From: Prorocentrum cordatum
Lineage: Eukaryota; Sar; Dinophyceae; Prorocentrales; Prorocentraceae
Reading direction: 5' to 3'
DNA length: 64,000 bases
Assembly: GCA_963575745.1 (NCBI GenBank)
Contig: CAUYUJ010019915.1
Span: 490,332 to 554,331, forward strand
The position numbers were made by a program, and so were the translations under genes. Shown here in pieces: positions 10,826 to 21,099 of the stretch; the stretch's first letter is position 1, and each line of letters opens with the position of its first letter. The notes under the pieces were generated by a model, which saw nothing but the letters and a program-made list of their open reading frames with translations, was not told where the DNA came from and made no database searches.

Positions 10826-11185
10826 ATGGGCTGCTGCATGGCCTCCCGCCACGCCTTCGCGCCCGAGGACAAGCAGGCCAGCGGGCCGCCTTCGCACATG
10901 CCGGACGTCGCGGAGGTGCTCGTGCCCGAGGATCCGCAGGGGAGCGGCGTGCCCCGGTCGACGGAGGCGCCCGTGGAGCAGCGGCGGCAGGAGGTCCTCA
11001 AGGAGGAGCAGGCGGCGCTGGACCTGACGCGGTACACGGACGCCGCGAAGGCCTCCACCCCGTGCGCTTGGTCCGCGTGTCGTGGCTGCTGCAGCAGCGC
11101 GGCACGGGCCGTAGAGCTGCTGCTGGCGTCGCTCTTGTCAGTGCTGCTCTCGGCGCTGCTAGTGGCGGCGCCGATGCTGCTGTAG
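10826..11185 (+). CDS. Putative lipid-anchored small protein (MGCC start)
   Basis: This open frame of 119 codons begins 80 bp after the spliced-leader relict, the spacing expected of a 5' leader in a retroposed gene. The N-terminus MGCCMASRH has Gly2 for N-myristoylation and Cys3/Cys4 for palmitoylation, so membrane attachment is plausible. Residues 20-50 are acidic and Pro-rich. Residues 50-75 (EQRRQEVLKEEQAALDL) look helical and could form a short coiled coil. From about residue 80 the frame enters Cys/Leu-rich sequence that belongs to the downstream 66-bp array. The genuine product may therefore end or splice near 11060, where CCCC/GTGCGC resembles a donor. No enzymatic domain is visible and I cannot assign a function. 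Confidence 0.5.
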   Translation: MGCCMASRHAFAPEDKQASGPPSHMPDVAEVLVPEDPQGSGVPRSTEAPVEQRRQEVLKEEQAALDLTRYTDAAKASTPCAWSACRGCCSSAARAVELLLASLLSVLLSALLVAAPMLL

Positions 11186-12960
11186 TGCTCGTCGCGGTAG
11201 TTTTGCTGGTTGCGCCAGAGTTGGTGCGCGTCGTACTATTGGTTCCCAGTGTGCGTGACAAGGTGGTGTTATTGGTTGCTGGTGCTTCTGCGAGTCGTGC
11301 GGCTGCTTCTCGCGATGCTCGTCGTAGTGGTGCTGGTGGCTCCGTTGCTGGTGGCGCTGTTGTTGCTCGCGCTACTGCTGCTGGCGGCGTTGATGCTGCA
11401 CGCGGTGTTGCTGCTTCCGACAGGTTCTGGTGGAGTGGCAGTGCAGGTGGCATTTTTGCTGCTGCCTTTGTCTTGCTACTCACAGTTGTGCTGCTGGTGG
11501 CGTTTGTGCTGCTGCTGCTGCTGCTGGCGATGCTGCTTCCTGTCGGGCTGGTCACAGTGGAACTGCTCGTTTCGCTCGTGTTGCTGACCGACGCGTCGCG
11601 GATCGTCGTGCGCATCTCCGCCAGGCCGCGTGGACTGCGGTGCGAGGGGCGGTCGCCGGCTCCTGCGGGACAGGCTGTGGGCTGTGCCCTGGCGCGCCGT
11701 GCCCAGCGCAAAATCGAATGAGTTGGGCCGTGACGCTTTGCGCTGGGGCGAGGGGGCGCTTCCCCCTCGCCGGCCTCGCCAGTGGGGAGAGGGGGGCGCT
11801 CGCGCAGTCCAGCGCGAATCGCCTGGTGCTGCTGTTTCCCGTCGTGCTCGTCCTAGTGGAACTGCTGGTGGCGTTGGTGATGCTTGCTCGCGCGATGCCG
11901 CTGGCTGGACAGGGCGCTGGTGCTAGGCTTCGGAACTGCTGTCCGGGCTGGGCGGCGGCAGGTGGCGGGTGCTGACGGCGGGCCCACGACGAGTCACTAC
12001 CCCGTCCTCGCGCTCGCCCTGGCGCTCCTGGTCAGCGCTGCTACTGAAGGCCCCGATTGGCGCAACCCGTTGCATGGGATCGACCGCCGTTTGGGCTTGG
12101 GGCGAGCAGCAGTTGCTCCCGCGGTGGAGTTCGCAAAACTTCGCGCGGACGGATCGCGCATTTCTGCTTTGGGGCGCCCAAGTCACCACCCAGCCCAAAA
12201 TTGAACGATCTGGGCCATCACGCTTTGCGCTGGAGTGAACGCCCCACGCCCGCTTGTCTGGCCTGCGGGGAGGTGGGGGCGCTCGCGCAGTCCAGCGCGA
12301 ATCGCCTGGCGCTGCATGTTCCCGCCGTGCTCGTTCTAGTGGAACTGCTGGTGGCATTTGTGTTGCTGCGCGTGGTGTTGCTGCTTTGCGTCGTGCTGAT
12401 TACTGTGGTGCTGTTGGTGGTGTTCGTGTTGGCGCGTGTCGTGCTGCTGGCGGCTGTGCTCCTCCTTGCGCGTGTTCTGGTGCGTGTAGTGCTGCTGCTT
12501 CCCGTCGTGCTGGTCACACTGGTACTGCTGGTTGCGTTTGAATTGTTTCGCGTGGCGTTGTTGCTCCCAGTCGTGCTCGTCACAGAGGCGCTGCTGGTGA
12601 CGCTGGTGCTGCTGCGTCTGGTGTTGCTGATTGCTGTCGTTGTCGTCGCAATGTTGCTGCTGGTGGCGCTTGTGCTGTGTCGCGTGGTGCTGGTGCTCCA
12701 TTCCCCGTCGTGGTCGTCAGACTGGTGCTGCTAGTTTCGCTGGTGCTGGTGCGCGTAATGGTGGTGTTGTTTGCTGTCGTGTTAGTCAGAGAGGTTTTGC
12801 TGGAGTCGCTTGTGCGGCTTGCACTATTATTTATACTGTTGTTGTTGGCGTTGGTGTTGTTGCTGCTGCGCATGGCGCTGCTATTTCTGGCGCTGCTCGT
12901 TTCAGTGGTGCTGCTGGTTGCGCTAGAGCCAGTGCGCGTTTGCAGTGGGGCACCTCGCCC
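11090..12960 (+). repeat. 66-bp tandem array rich in GTGCTGCTG
   Basis: The best units are at 12480-12680, where consecutive copies such as the one at 12500-12565 measure 66 bp. The array is degenerate and broken at 11630-11740 and 11890-12230. The + strand frames read as Val/Leu strings such as PVVLVTLVLLVAFELF, which come from the 22-codon period. It may be intronic to, or downstream of, the MGCC gene. Confidence 0.75.
11715..12360 (+). repeat. Direct segmental duplication
   Basis: 11715-11880 and 12190-12360 are homologous. Both run from a CCAGCSCAAAATYGAA block through ACGCTTTGCGCTGG, GCGCTCGCGCAGTCCAGCGC and GAATCGCCTGG into GTGGAACTGCTGGTGGC. About 300 bp of other sequence lies between. 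This shows that the 66-bp array was amplified in larger blocks as well. Confidence 0.75.
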
Positions 12961-12989
12961 ACGATTCCGACGGATGGTCTGGCTTCACC

Positions 12990-13475
12990 AGTAGCCACTT
13001 CCTCTATATCAATTTTGCGCTGGCCTTACCCCAGGCCGCATCCGTGGTTAGGAATGTTGCTTTTGCCGCAGCGCAGGCCGCATCCATGATTGCGAATTTT
13101 GCGTTCGCATCCTCGCCGGCCCCGTCAATGAATGCGAACGTTGCTCTCGCTTCAGTGCCGGCCACATCCGTCATTGCGAACATCATTCTCGCTTCAGCGC
13201 CAGCCACATCCACGACTACGACGGCTACTGTCGCCTCAGCGCCAGCCATATCCATGATTGCGAACGTTGCTCTCGCCTCAACGCTGCTCACATCCATGAT
13301 TGCGAGTGTTGCTGTCTCCTTGGCGCCGGCAAGATTCACGACTGCGAATGTTGCTCTCGCCTCAGCGCCGGCCACACCCACGATTGCGAAAATTACTCTC
13401 GCCTTAGCTCCAGCCACATCCATTATTAAAAATGTTGCTGTCGCATCAGCGCCGGCCACACCCACGATTACAATA
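12990..13475 (+). repeat. 42-bp tandem array, first block
   Basis: About 11 copies of a 42-bp unit with consensus near GCGCCGGCCACATCCATGATTGCGAACGTTGCTCTCGCCTCA split as 14 codons. The + frame reads ALASAPATSMIANV per unit and is open throughout (12945-13628). Substitutions are mostly compatible with an open frame, but unit length alone (3 x 14) would preserve the frame. Whether a protein is made is unknown. Confidence 0.85.
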
Positions 13476-13485
13476 TCGGGCGAAG

Positions 13486-13632
13486 AGAACTATGCACATG
13501 CATCGATTCTGGCCAGGCCCATCTTGGGCCCAGGATCGGTGCATATGCTTTCTTGGCCAAGGCAGGAGGGCATATGCACCGATCCTGGGCTCAGGATGGG
13601 CCTGGTCAGAACCGGTGTATATGCATAGTTCT
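13486..13632. mobile_element. 147-bp hairpin element inside the 42-bp array
   Basis: Arms 13486-13548 and 13570-13632 are inverted repeats of 63 bp with 7 mismatches, all transitions, around a 21-base loop. The 42-bp array stops just before it and resumes just after it, so it is best read as an insertion. No convincing target duplication is visible. Confidence 0.8.
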
Positions 13633-13639
13633 ATTTCCT

Positions 13640-13815
13640 CTAGCAGTACTTACTCTCGCCTTAGCGCTGGCCACATTCACGATTGCGAAAGTTGCTCTCG
13701 CCTTAGTGCCGGCCACATCCATGATTGAGAATGTTGCTCTCGCCACAGCGATGGCCACATCCATGATTGCGAAAGTGACTCTCGCTTCAGCGCCGGCCAT
13801 ATTCCTTTTTCGAAA
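13640..13815 (+). repeat. 42-bp tandem array, second block
   Basis: Four further copies of the unit resume after the hairpin element, read as ALVPATSMIENV and similar in a different frame. They end near 13815 with TTTCGAAACGAAGAGG. Confidence 0.8.
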
Positions 13816-14340
13816 CGAAGAGGGATGAGTGATACAGTTTGCACGGTTGCATTGCATTTTGCTGTGTCGCCTTATTTTGGTGCATCATTTGCTACAGCGC
13901 GCGTGACACACTGGTGTCGCCGAATCGTTGGCGACGTTAACCTTATTGGGTCAGGTTAGCTTTGGCGCAGTGTCGACAGGACCTGGGTCAGGTTAGGGTA
14001 GGGATTGGCTAATTCAGGGGGGGATGTACTGACCACCGCCATCATACGGGAGCGGTCGGCTTCATTTTCCCTCTCTCGTTCCCCTTTTTTTCTTCTCGTC
14101 TTTGCTGCCGCTTTCCTGCCAGGCGTGGGTCGGTGGACTGGCGCCTTTCGCCCCTCCTCTTTCTCCGCCCCGCTGTCTTGGCCCTGATGAGCAGTTTGCG
14201 CGTTATGTTTCACCGCTAGGCGTCCAACCCAAAAAGTCTGAGTTGGTTAAGGCTTCGATTACGCCTGGAGCCAGAAGCATCAGCATCGCCTTCAGCATCA
14301 CCGCCCTCGTCATCGACCGTTCTCACACTCGCGTATCTCG
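13816..14340. other. No recognisable gene
   Basis: Unique sequence with two GGGTCAGGTTAG phrases (13948-13996). Short frames on both strands are unassigned. Confidence 0.4.
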
Positions 14341-14562
14341 AGTCGTCTCATCTTCTTTTCTTCGTGCTCCTCCATGAAGGGCTGCGCTCATTGATAGCGC
14401 CAACGTGCTGAGCAGCAATACGTTGCTTAGACAGGCTCAGAGGCAGGAGTCGATACGATACGAAAAACAGCTCGTGCGCGCTGCAGTCTTCTCACTTGCA
14501 CTGGGCGCGGGCGCTCCAGGAGCGGCAAGGCCTCGCCACCCATAGTGCGTGCGATCCTACAG

Positions 14563-14724
14563 GGTGGGCCCTCTCCCAAATCCGTGCTCCGGGGCGGATC
14601 GTCTGCGTGCCTCGTCTCCGTCGTCGTCGTCGGCGTCGTCGTGGTCGTGGTGCGTGCTGCTCTGCTCGGGACCCGTCTCCCTTGTGCAGTGATCACCCAC
14701 CACCCATTGCGTGCGATCCTGCAG
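14563..14724 (+). other. 162-bp insertion present in one duplicate only
   Basis: Copy 1 has the site CACCCATAGTGCGTGCGATC plus CTACAG (14537-14562), then 162 bp that end with a second near-identical copy of it (14701-14724). Copy 2 has the site once, uninterrupted. The insertion starts GGTGGG and ends CTGCAG, so it could be removed as a GT-AG intron. It could equally be a slippage duplication. Confidence 0.6.
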
Positions 14725-14933
14725 TGCGCACGCCAGCGAAGCCAGGCTTTCGCGTGCAGGCCACCCGGGGGGGGGGGGGGACGGAGCGACGGTGGGGAGC
14801 GAAGGCCGGCAGAGGGGCGCCCCGCGCGACGGCTCCCGCGCGGGCGGAGCTCCCAGCAGTTCGCACTCCCAGTCGTCGCCTCTGCGGCACCTGTCTCCTA
14901 GCCTGCCCCCATTCAGAAGAAGGGGAACACTAC

Positions 14934-15073
14934 ATAAGCATAAACTTTTGGCGCTCCGCGCGGACTTCCGGGATCCGGGCTGGGCCCCCCCGGCGGCGCT
15001 TCCGCGCGCCAGGGAGGGGGGTCCAGCGCAGATGCAAGAAACCCGCGCGGAGCGCCAACAGTTTATGTGTATG
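14934..15073. mobile_element. GCGCTCCGCGCGG hairpin family, complete copy
   Basis: The ends CATAAACTTTTGGCGCTCCG and its inverted partner (CGGAGCGCCAACAGTTTATG) enclose matched CGCGCGG, GGATC and GGCCCCCC arms and a GGCGGCGC loop. Other members lie at 10278-10400 (half), about 15752-15800 (left end only), 44157-44285 and 56275-56400. Confidence 0.8.
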
Positions 15074-15844
15074 CCGTTGTTTTGTTTCTCTCATTATCTC
15101 CCCTTGATCGCATCTTCGTCTCCTTGTGCTCCTCTGTGAAGGGCTGTGCTCACTTAGAGCGCCAAAATGCTAAGCAGCAGCAGGATGCTCAGACAGGCCC
15201 AGAGGTAGCAGCTGGTGCATTGCGCAACTCGTCCGCGCGACACTTTTTTTCATCTGCACCGAGCGCGGGCGCTCCCGGAGTGGCATGTCTCTGCCCTCCA
15301 CGCTGCGTGCGATCTTGCAGTGCGCACGCCAGCGAGGCCTGGGTGTCGCGCGCAGGCCAATGGATGGGGAGAGGAAGGAGCGATTTCAGGCGATGGAGGG
15401 GAGCGAAGGCCGGCAGAGGCGCCGCGCGTCACCGCTCCCGCGCGGGCCGATCGCCCAGCAGTCGGCATTCCCCGTCGCCGCCTGCGGACCATCCGTCTCG
15501 TAGCATTTCCGTACCTCCCCCATCTCATCTTCTCCTCCTCGCTCCATCCCACTTTGCTTCCTCCTCTCCCTCCACCCCCTCCCCCGACGAACCACGACGT
15601 CTGGCCAGACAAAGGACGTCGATGGTACGATAGTTTCACCCCGCAGCTATACATTCAGGTCGCCTGCAGGCGTACGCCGTCTGGCGCACGGGGCGAAGGA
15701 CGTGCATTTTCCGCCCTTTGGGGCCACGTCTCCTGAATGCACACAAAGAAAGCATAAGCATCATTTTTCTGTGTTTCGCGCGGGCTTCCAAGAAATTCCC
15801 CACCCGACATGTTTGGGTTGTTAGATTTCAAGAACAGGCCCCTC

Positions 15845-16090
15845 GGCCAACCCCACCCTACATACCGCGGCCGCCAGACCTCAAGTTGTCCCGAGAATCC
15901 CGAGTATCCCGGGCGTCCCGCCTCGCGCCCGGCCAACCCCACCCTGCATAGCGCGGCCGCCAGACCCCAAGTTGTCCCGAGTGTCCCGAGTATCCCCGGT
16001 GTCCCGCCTGGCGCCTGGCCAACCCCACCCTGCATACCGCGGCCGCCAGACTCCAAGTTGTCCCGATGATCCCGTCTCGCGCCCTCGACG
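15845..16090 (+). repeat. 86-87-bp tandem repeat, three copies
   Basis: GGCCAACCCCACCCT begins copies at 15845, 15931 and 16018, each followed by CCGCGGCCGCCAGAC, AAGTTGTCCCGA and GTATCCC blocks. Confidence 0.9.
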
Positions 16091-16139
16091 AACACGACAG
16101 AGCACATTGTAAGATAACACAACCGAGCAGAATATATCA

Positions 16140-17090
16140 CGCCTTGACTTTACACATCATACCATGACACAGCAGCACAGGACATATCATATCACTACAG
16201 CTTTGCATAGCGACGGCTAAACACAACATAACACAACATTACATACCACAACATAACATGACACGGCCATGCCATAACATGACATAACATTACATAGCAA
16301 TATTATGACACAGTCGATCGTAATACAGCATCGCATAACATCATAGATCACAACATGGCATAACTGAAACATTATACCATAACATAGCCGATCATAACAA
16401 AACACACCTCGACATACCATAGCATATCACGTCACAGCAACACATAACGTATCATAGCACGACAACAGAGCATAGTGGCGCATACTAGCAGAGCCGTTTT
16501 TACATATCATATAGAGCCGAGCCGCCAACACACATAACATCACACAACATACCATAGCAGAGCAAGCCATAACATACATGACAACACGAAATAAGAGAAC
16601 ATAACCGTGCATAACATAACAGACCTTGACATAACACATCGTATCATGTCACCGGATCAAACAACACATATCATATCACAACAGTAGAGCATAGGCATGA
16701 CGAACACGATTAAACACAACATGACACAACACCTCATGATATAACATATCAGAGCATTCCAGAACATGACATAACAGATCATAGCAATGTCATGACAACG
16801 TAGAGCATAACATAACATCGCATAAGACCAGAGCAGGACATGACACAACAGAAGACGACATAACGCAACATATCATAAGGGAACCGAGCATAACATTATA
16901 CACCGTGACAGAACATATCATATCATGCCGTATCATCACATATCATATCACGAAACGACTGCAGAGCATACAGAGCCGGTTCGTTAACACACAGAACATC
17001 CCACATCATCTCATAGCACAACGTGACAGAAGAGAAACCGCCATAACACAACACCATAACATAACCGACCATAACATAAGGCACCTGAGT
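16140..17090. repeat. Degenerate CATAA/CATGA pentamer satellite
   Basis: About 950 bp consist almost entirely of ACATA-type pentamers (CATAA, CATGA, CATAG, CACAA). The strand is C/A-rich with few G, unlike the GC-rich neighbours. Occasional full periods suggest an older, longer repeat unit. No gene. Confidence 0.85.
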
Positions 17091-17104
17091 TTGATTCTCT
17101 TGCA

Positions 17105-17500
17105 CAGGGTGTCTAGAGCTCCGACCACTTTATTTCGGCGTCGTCGCCCCCCCCCCCTCCCCAGCTGCCCAGTGCTGGTGCTGGTGCTGGTGCTGGTGCT
17201 GGTGCCGCTGCTGGTGCTGCTGGTGCTGGTGCTGGTGCTGGTGCTGGTGCCGCTGCTGGTCCGCCCCGACCACTTTATTTCGGCGTCGTCGCCCCCCCCC
17301 CCTCCCCAGCTGCCCAGTGCCCTTCGGCGTCGCACAGCCCCTTCCGCCCCGACCACTTTATTTCGGCGTCGTCGCCCCCCCCCCCCTCCCCAGCTGCCCA
17401 GTGCGCTTCGGCGTCGCACCGCCCCCTCCGCCCCGACCACTTTATTTCGGCGTCGTCGCCCCCCCCCCCCTCCCGAGCTGCCCAGTGCCCCTCGGCGTCG
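17105..17500 (+). repeat. GC-rich 80-90-bp satellite, block 1
   Basis: CCGACCACTTTATTTCGGCG followed by a C-run and CAGCTGCCCAGTGC recurs at about 17116, 17267, 17347 and 17436. The first unit contains a GGTGCT hexamer run (17174-17260). It shares the CTCCGCCCCGACC...TTTCGGC core with 29460-30760 and ends in the assembly gap. Confidence 0.85.
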
Positions 17501-17600
17501 NNNNNNNNNNNNNNNNNNNNNNNNNNNNNNNNNNNNNNNNNNNNNNNNNNNNNNNNNNNNNNNNNNNNNNNNNNNNNNNNNNNNNNNNNNNNNNNNNNNN
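17501..17600. other. Assembly gap (100 N)
   Basis: Exactly 100 unknown bases, the usual placeholder for a gap of unspecified size. It starts inside the satellite, so the array is probably longer than shown. Confidence 0.99.
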
Positions 17601-18950
17601 CCCGAGTAACGACCGTTGCTCGGGGGAGAAAAACATCGGTCACATGGACATGATGTCGTCAACATTGCCAATTGCGCGGCAGGAGTGGGACGAGGCGTAC
17701 ATCCCGCGCGATAGGCCGAAATGTCGATCCCGCCTCGACGCCGCGCCCATGTTTCCAGAGAAAGGAGCTCCCGTGCGGTCGGCGCACCTTTTGCGCACGC
17801 GACCGCGTCGACGCGCGGGCGCCTTCGCTCTGGCGCCGCGCAGGTTTCCCTTGAATCTGGCGCTCCCGCCACGACCCGGCGCACGACTTGTCGCTCGCCA
17901 GCTCTTGGGGGGGCCGCGCGAGTGGGCGACTTGCTCCTCCTCCTCCTCCTCCTCCTCCTCCTCCTCCTCCTCCTCCTCCTCCCTCCCTCCCTCCCTCCCT
18001 CCCTCCCTCCCTCCCTCCTCCTCCTCCTACTACTCCTCCTGCTCCCTCATACCTCCTGCCCTCGCCCAAGCTCCCTGCGCGCACTCGGGTCGGGAGTGGC
18101 GTTCCAGAGCGGGCGCGGCGCGCGGCTCGTCCGCCGGAGCGCACGGCAGCGGCAGTGGCGGCGGGGCCGCGCGAGGGCGGGCGGAATGCCGACCTCGCCC
18201 CAACGCCGCGCAGGTTGTGAGCCAAGGTGGCTTCGTCCTCGCCGCGCCCATCGGGAGTTGTGCCGCTCCCGCCCCGGCGCGGCCCGCGCAGGCTTTCTCT
18301 TCGTCGAGCCGTCGGGAGCGGCACCGCGCGCCAGCGCGTTCTGTTTGCGGGGTGCGAGCGAGCGCGTTCTGATGCCCAAGTCGAGTTGTGCCACACTTGA
18401 TTCATATGCTGCGGGAGGGAGGGTGACAGTAGGCGGGCCTCCTGACTCGGTCGACCTGGCTGGCTTGATTCGCATTCTGACTCCCACTCCTACTACCCAG
18501 AGGAGAACGATGAGGGAGGAAGAGACAGGGTACGATCTCGTACTACATGCCTCGTGCGAGCGGACACGGGTTTCTTCTTCGTTGCAAGTCGCCCAAGGGA
18601 TGACACTTGTCAGGATGAGATCTCTCCCAACAGTAGTCGGCATGGCGAACAATATTAGGCAAACAATTCCGCCGCCGACCCCCGCACCTAAGTGCCAAGC
18701 GTGAGCTTTGGGGGGCAGTATTGAATGCCTCCTCCTGCTGTTACAACCGATCAAGTTGCCGCTCGAGGCCTCCAGGATTTTCCCCACAAGGTGTTTTGTT
18801 GTCCCAGCTTTCGCCCCACTCCGCCTTTGCAGGAGTTCGAGGGAAGAGACACGGTGGCCATGGCTAAGACATTGCGGGGTCTCGTCGATGTGGATCTTCG
18901 TTGATCGCCGATTCGCGAGGACGATCCACGACTTGACAGCGACCAAGACG
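17601..18950. other. No recognisable gene; TCC and CCCT microsatellites
   Basis: (TCC)n at about 17932-17980 changes into (CCCT)n to about 18017. The rest is GC-rich sequence with long Arg/Ala frames in several phases and no recognisable motif. 18400-18950 is less biased, but I identify nothing in it. Confidence 0.5.
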
Positions 18951-19105
18951 AATGGTGACCAAGATCAGCACCGACGTTTCCGCGCTCAGCCTTGGCCGTG
19001 GCCACCGTTTCCCTGTCTTCGTCCAGGAGCTGCTCGTTGGCACGGCGTGGTCGCGGGACTTCTCTGGCAGCGACGGTGCAGAAGCTGCCTGCCACAGAGT
19101 ACGTC

Positions 19106-19405
19106 ATGACCGTCGACAAGACGGGCGGCGGCAAGATGGGCCTGCGCCTCGAGGGCCCCGATGACGCCTCCGAGCTCCTGGTGACAAACGTCGCGGAGGG
19201 GCTCCTCTGTCAGCGGTGGGGCCTGCAGAACCCCGATCGGGCGGTGCTGGCCGGCGACGTCCTCCTGGAGGTGAACGGCGTGCAGGGCAGCGCCACGCTG
19301 ATGAAGGAGGAGCTCAGGAAGGACGGGCTGGTGAGCATGCGTCTGCGCCGCGGTCCTGGTCACGTCTGGTCTGACCACGCCATGAGGCGTTCCGCCTTCG
19401 ACTAG
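19106..19405 (+). CDS. PDZ-like domain protein
   Basis: From the ATG at 19106 the frame encodes 99 residues and ends at TAG 19403-19405. It stays open back to 18959 without another ATG, so an upstream exon or a longer protein is possible. The sequence has the PDZ pattern: a carboxylate-binding-loop-like KMGLRL near residues 10-15, a strand LLVTNVAEGLL, then WGLQNPDRAVLAGD and LLEVNGVQG. The last is the characteristic GDxxxEVNG strand-turn. Short proteins of this kind, with a W..NPD..V..GD.I.EVNG core, form a large family in dinoflagellates. PDZ domains bind C-terminal peptides, but no partner can be inferred. The tail after the domain (GHVWSDHAMRRSAFD) is short and basic. No intron is needed within the domain. 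Confidence 0.75.
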   Translation: MTVDKTGGGKMGLRLEGPDDASELLVTNVAEGLLCQRWGLQNPDRAVLAGDVLLEVNGVQGSATLMKEELRKDGLVSMRLRRGPGHVWSDHAMRRSAFD

Positions 19406-19439
19406 TTGAGCCACGCCACGCGCGCGAGGGGGCACGCGT

Positions 19440-19975
19440 TTGGAGGTCGAAGGGCGGAGGGAGGATTTTTCAGGCCCTCCACAAGATGTGCGATCCGCTC
19501 TGCGCCGAGATGTTTCGCACCGCGTGATGCCACAGGCTCAAGATGTTTTGAATTTGAAAGTGGTGCCTGAGTTTCGAGTCCTGGGTCCGATTCTGCAATG
19601 CTGCTGCTGCTGCCGCCCTGAGGGCATACAGGGCCAGCTCCTGATTCCTGTCGGATCGTACTCTCCCAAGAAGTGTTCGCTCAGCCAAGTTTCGCAGGCG
19701 ATCTCTCGTCCCCAAACCTTGACTTCCGCTCCAAGAGCGCCGCTCGGAGAGGGGGCGGAGATTTCGGCGATACACCCAGGGGGAGTAACATCCAGCAACA
19801 CGATCGAGGATGGACGCCGCCTTGCCGTATATCGAAGACGCCTTCGGCGAATCACCGCCGCCCCCTGCCTTTGTGGAAGCGCCTATGTGGCCGAACGTTG
19901 AGGCCAGACCTGCCAAGCTATCGGACCATGTGCTCCCCGAATCGGTTTGGAAAGCCTTCGGGGAACACGTGGGCA
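19440..19975. other. No recognisable gene
   Basis: Unique sequence downstream of the PDZ-like frame. Unassigned frames of 60-150 codons occur on both strands. Confidence 0.4.
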
Positions 19976-19979
19976 TCTT

Positions 19980-20965
19980 GAAGGTCATCTTGGCCGCCTG
20001 GAGGCCATATTGACTCTTTCGGGCCTTCTTGGAGGACGTCTTGGAGGGCTCGTGGGCCGTCTTCGAGGCCATCTTGAGCATCTTGGAGGCCTCTTGGGCC
20101 GTCTTGGGGGCCTCTTGGGGCCGTCTTGGGCGCCTCTTGGGCCGTTCTGGGGCCATCTTGAAGGCCTCTTGGGCGATCCTTGGGCGATCTTTGGGAGCTC
20201 TCGGGCCGTATCGGGCCGTCGGAAGGCCGAAACGAAGCAAATGTCAAAATCCTTCAAAAACATTCGGAAGGCCGAAGCGAAGCAAATGTCAAAATCCTTC
20301 AAAAAACCCACGGACAATCACTCTTTTTGGCCTTTTCTGGCCTTCCTTGAGGCCCTCTTGGAGGCCTCTTGGGCTGTCTTGGGCCAGCTGCGAGCCACCT
20401 TCGGCCGTCTTGGTGGGCTCCTGGCCCGTCTGACGCCATCGGAAGCCGTTTCGGGGGCCTTTCTGGGCCGACTTGGGGCCCTCTTGGGGTGCTCCAGGGC
20501 CGTCTTAGATGCCATCTTGGGCGTCTTCGAGGCCTCTTGGGCCGTCTTGTGGCCCTCTGGGGGCCTCTTGGGCCGTCATGGGGCCATCCTGGAGGCCTCT
20601 TGGGCGATCTTGGGGCGACCTTGGCGGCCTCTGGGGCCGTCACGGGCAGTCGGAAAGCCGAAAAGGCGCAAGTGCCAAAATCCTTCAAACACCTAAGGAA
20701 AATCAAGGATTTTGGCCTCGTCGGGCCTTCCTGGAGGAACTCTTGGAGGCTTCTTGGGCCGTCTTGGAGGCCTCTTGCGGGCCTTTTGGGCCGTCCTAGA
20801 CCATATTTGGGCCATCTTGGGCTGTCTTGGATGCATCTTGGGGCCATCTTAGCCGTCTTGGAGGCCATCTTGGCTGTCTTGGAGGCATCTTGCAGGCCAG
20901 CTTGGGCCATCTTCGCGATTTGTTGAGGATGCTCCCAGCGAAACGGCTTTTTTTGGGGATGGCAA
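19980..20965 (+). repeat. CTTGGG composite repeat, tandem pair
   Basis: Degenerate GCCGTCTTGGAGGCCTCTTGG phrases (about 10-30-bp periodicity) surround a conserved core. The core recurs at 20218-20330 (doubled) and 20650-20725: GGAAGGCCGAAACGAAG, then AAATCCTTCAAA and AATCAAGGATTTTGGCC. Minus-strand frames across it are Arg/Pro/Lys-rich artefacts. Confidence 0.85.
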
Positions 20966-21099
20966 CCGGGTCTTCCGGGTGGTCGGCGGGGCGCGCCGGA
21001 GCCCCAGGGGGAGTTCTCTTGGGAACAAGAACCAAAACCCAAATCGAGAGGGTCCAGCACGCCCGGCACCCCTGCGATGAATCGGCAGGGGGGGCGGCG

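Larger units (their letters stand above)
14350..15515 (+). repeat. Tandem segmental duplication
   Basis: Copy 1 (14350-14912) and copy 2 (15115-15510) share ordered blocks: TGAAGGGCTGYGCTCA, GACAGGCYCAGAGG, GCGCGGGCGCTCC, GTGCGATCYTGCAGTGCGCA, GGGAGCGAAGGCCGGCAGAGG and GCTCCCGCGCGGGC. Copy 1 carries an extra 162 bp. The hairpin element at 14934-15073 sits between the copies. A 46-codon frame in copy 1 (from about 14408) is unassigned. Confidence 0.8.

Noticed and set aside
10768-12734. Val/Leu-rich frames resembling multi-pass membrane proteins
   Set aside because: The hydrophobic pattern is the 66-bp (22-codon) tandem unit of GTGCTGCTG phrases. The complementary strand is equally open as Asn/Thr-rich sequence.
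13000-13475. CRISPR-like regular repeats
   Set aside because: Units are contiguous 42-bp tandem repeats without spacers, in a eukaryotic context.
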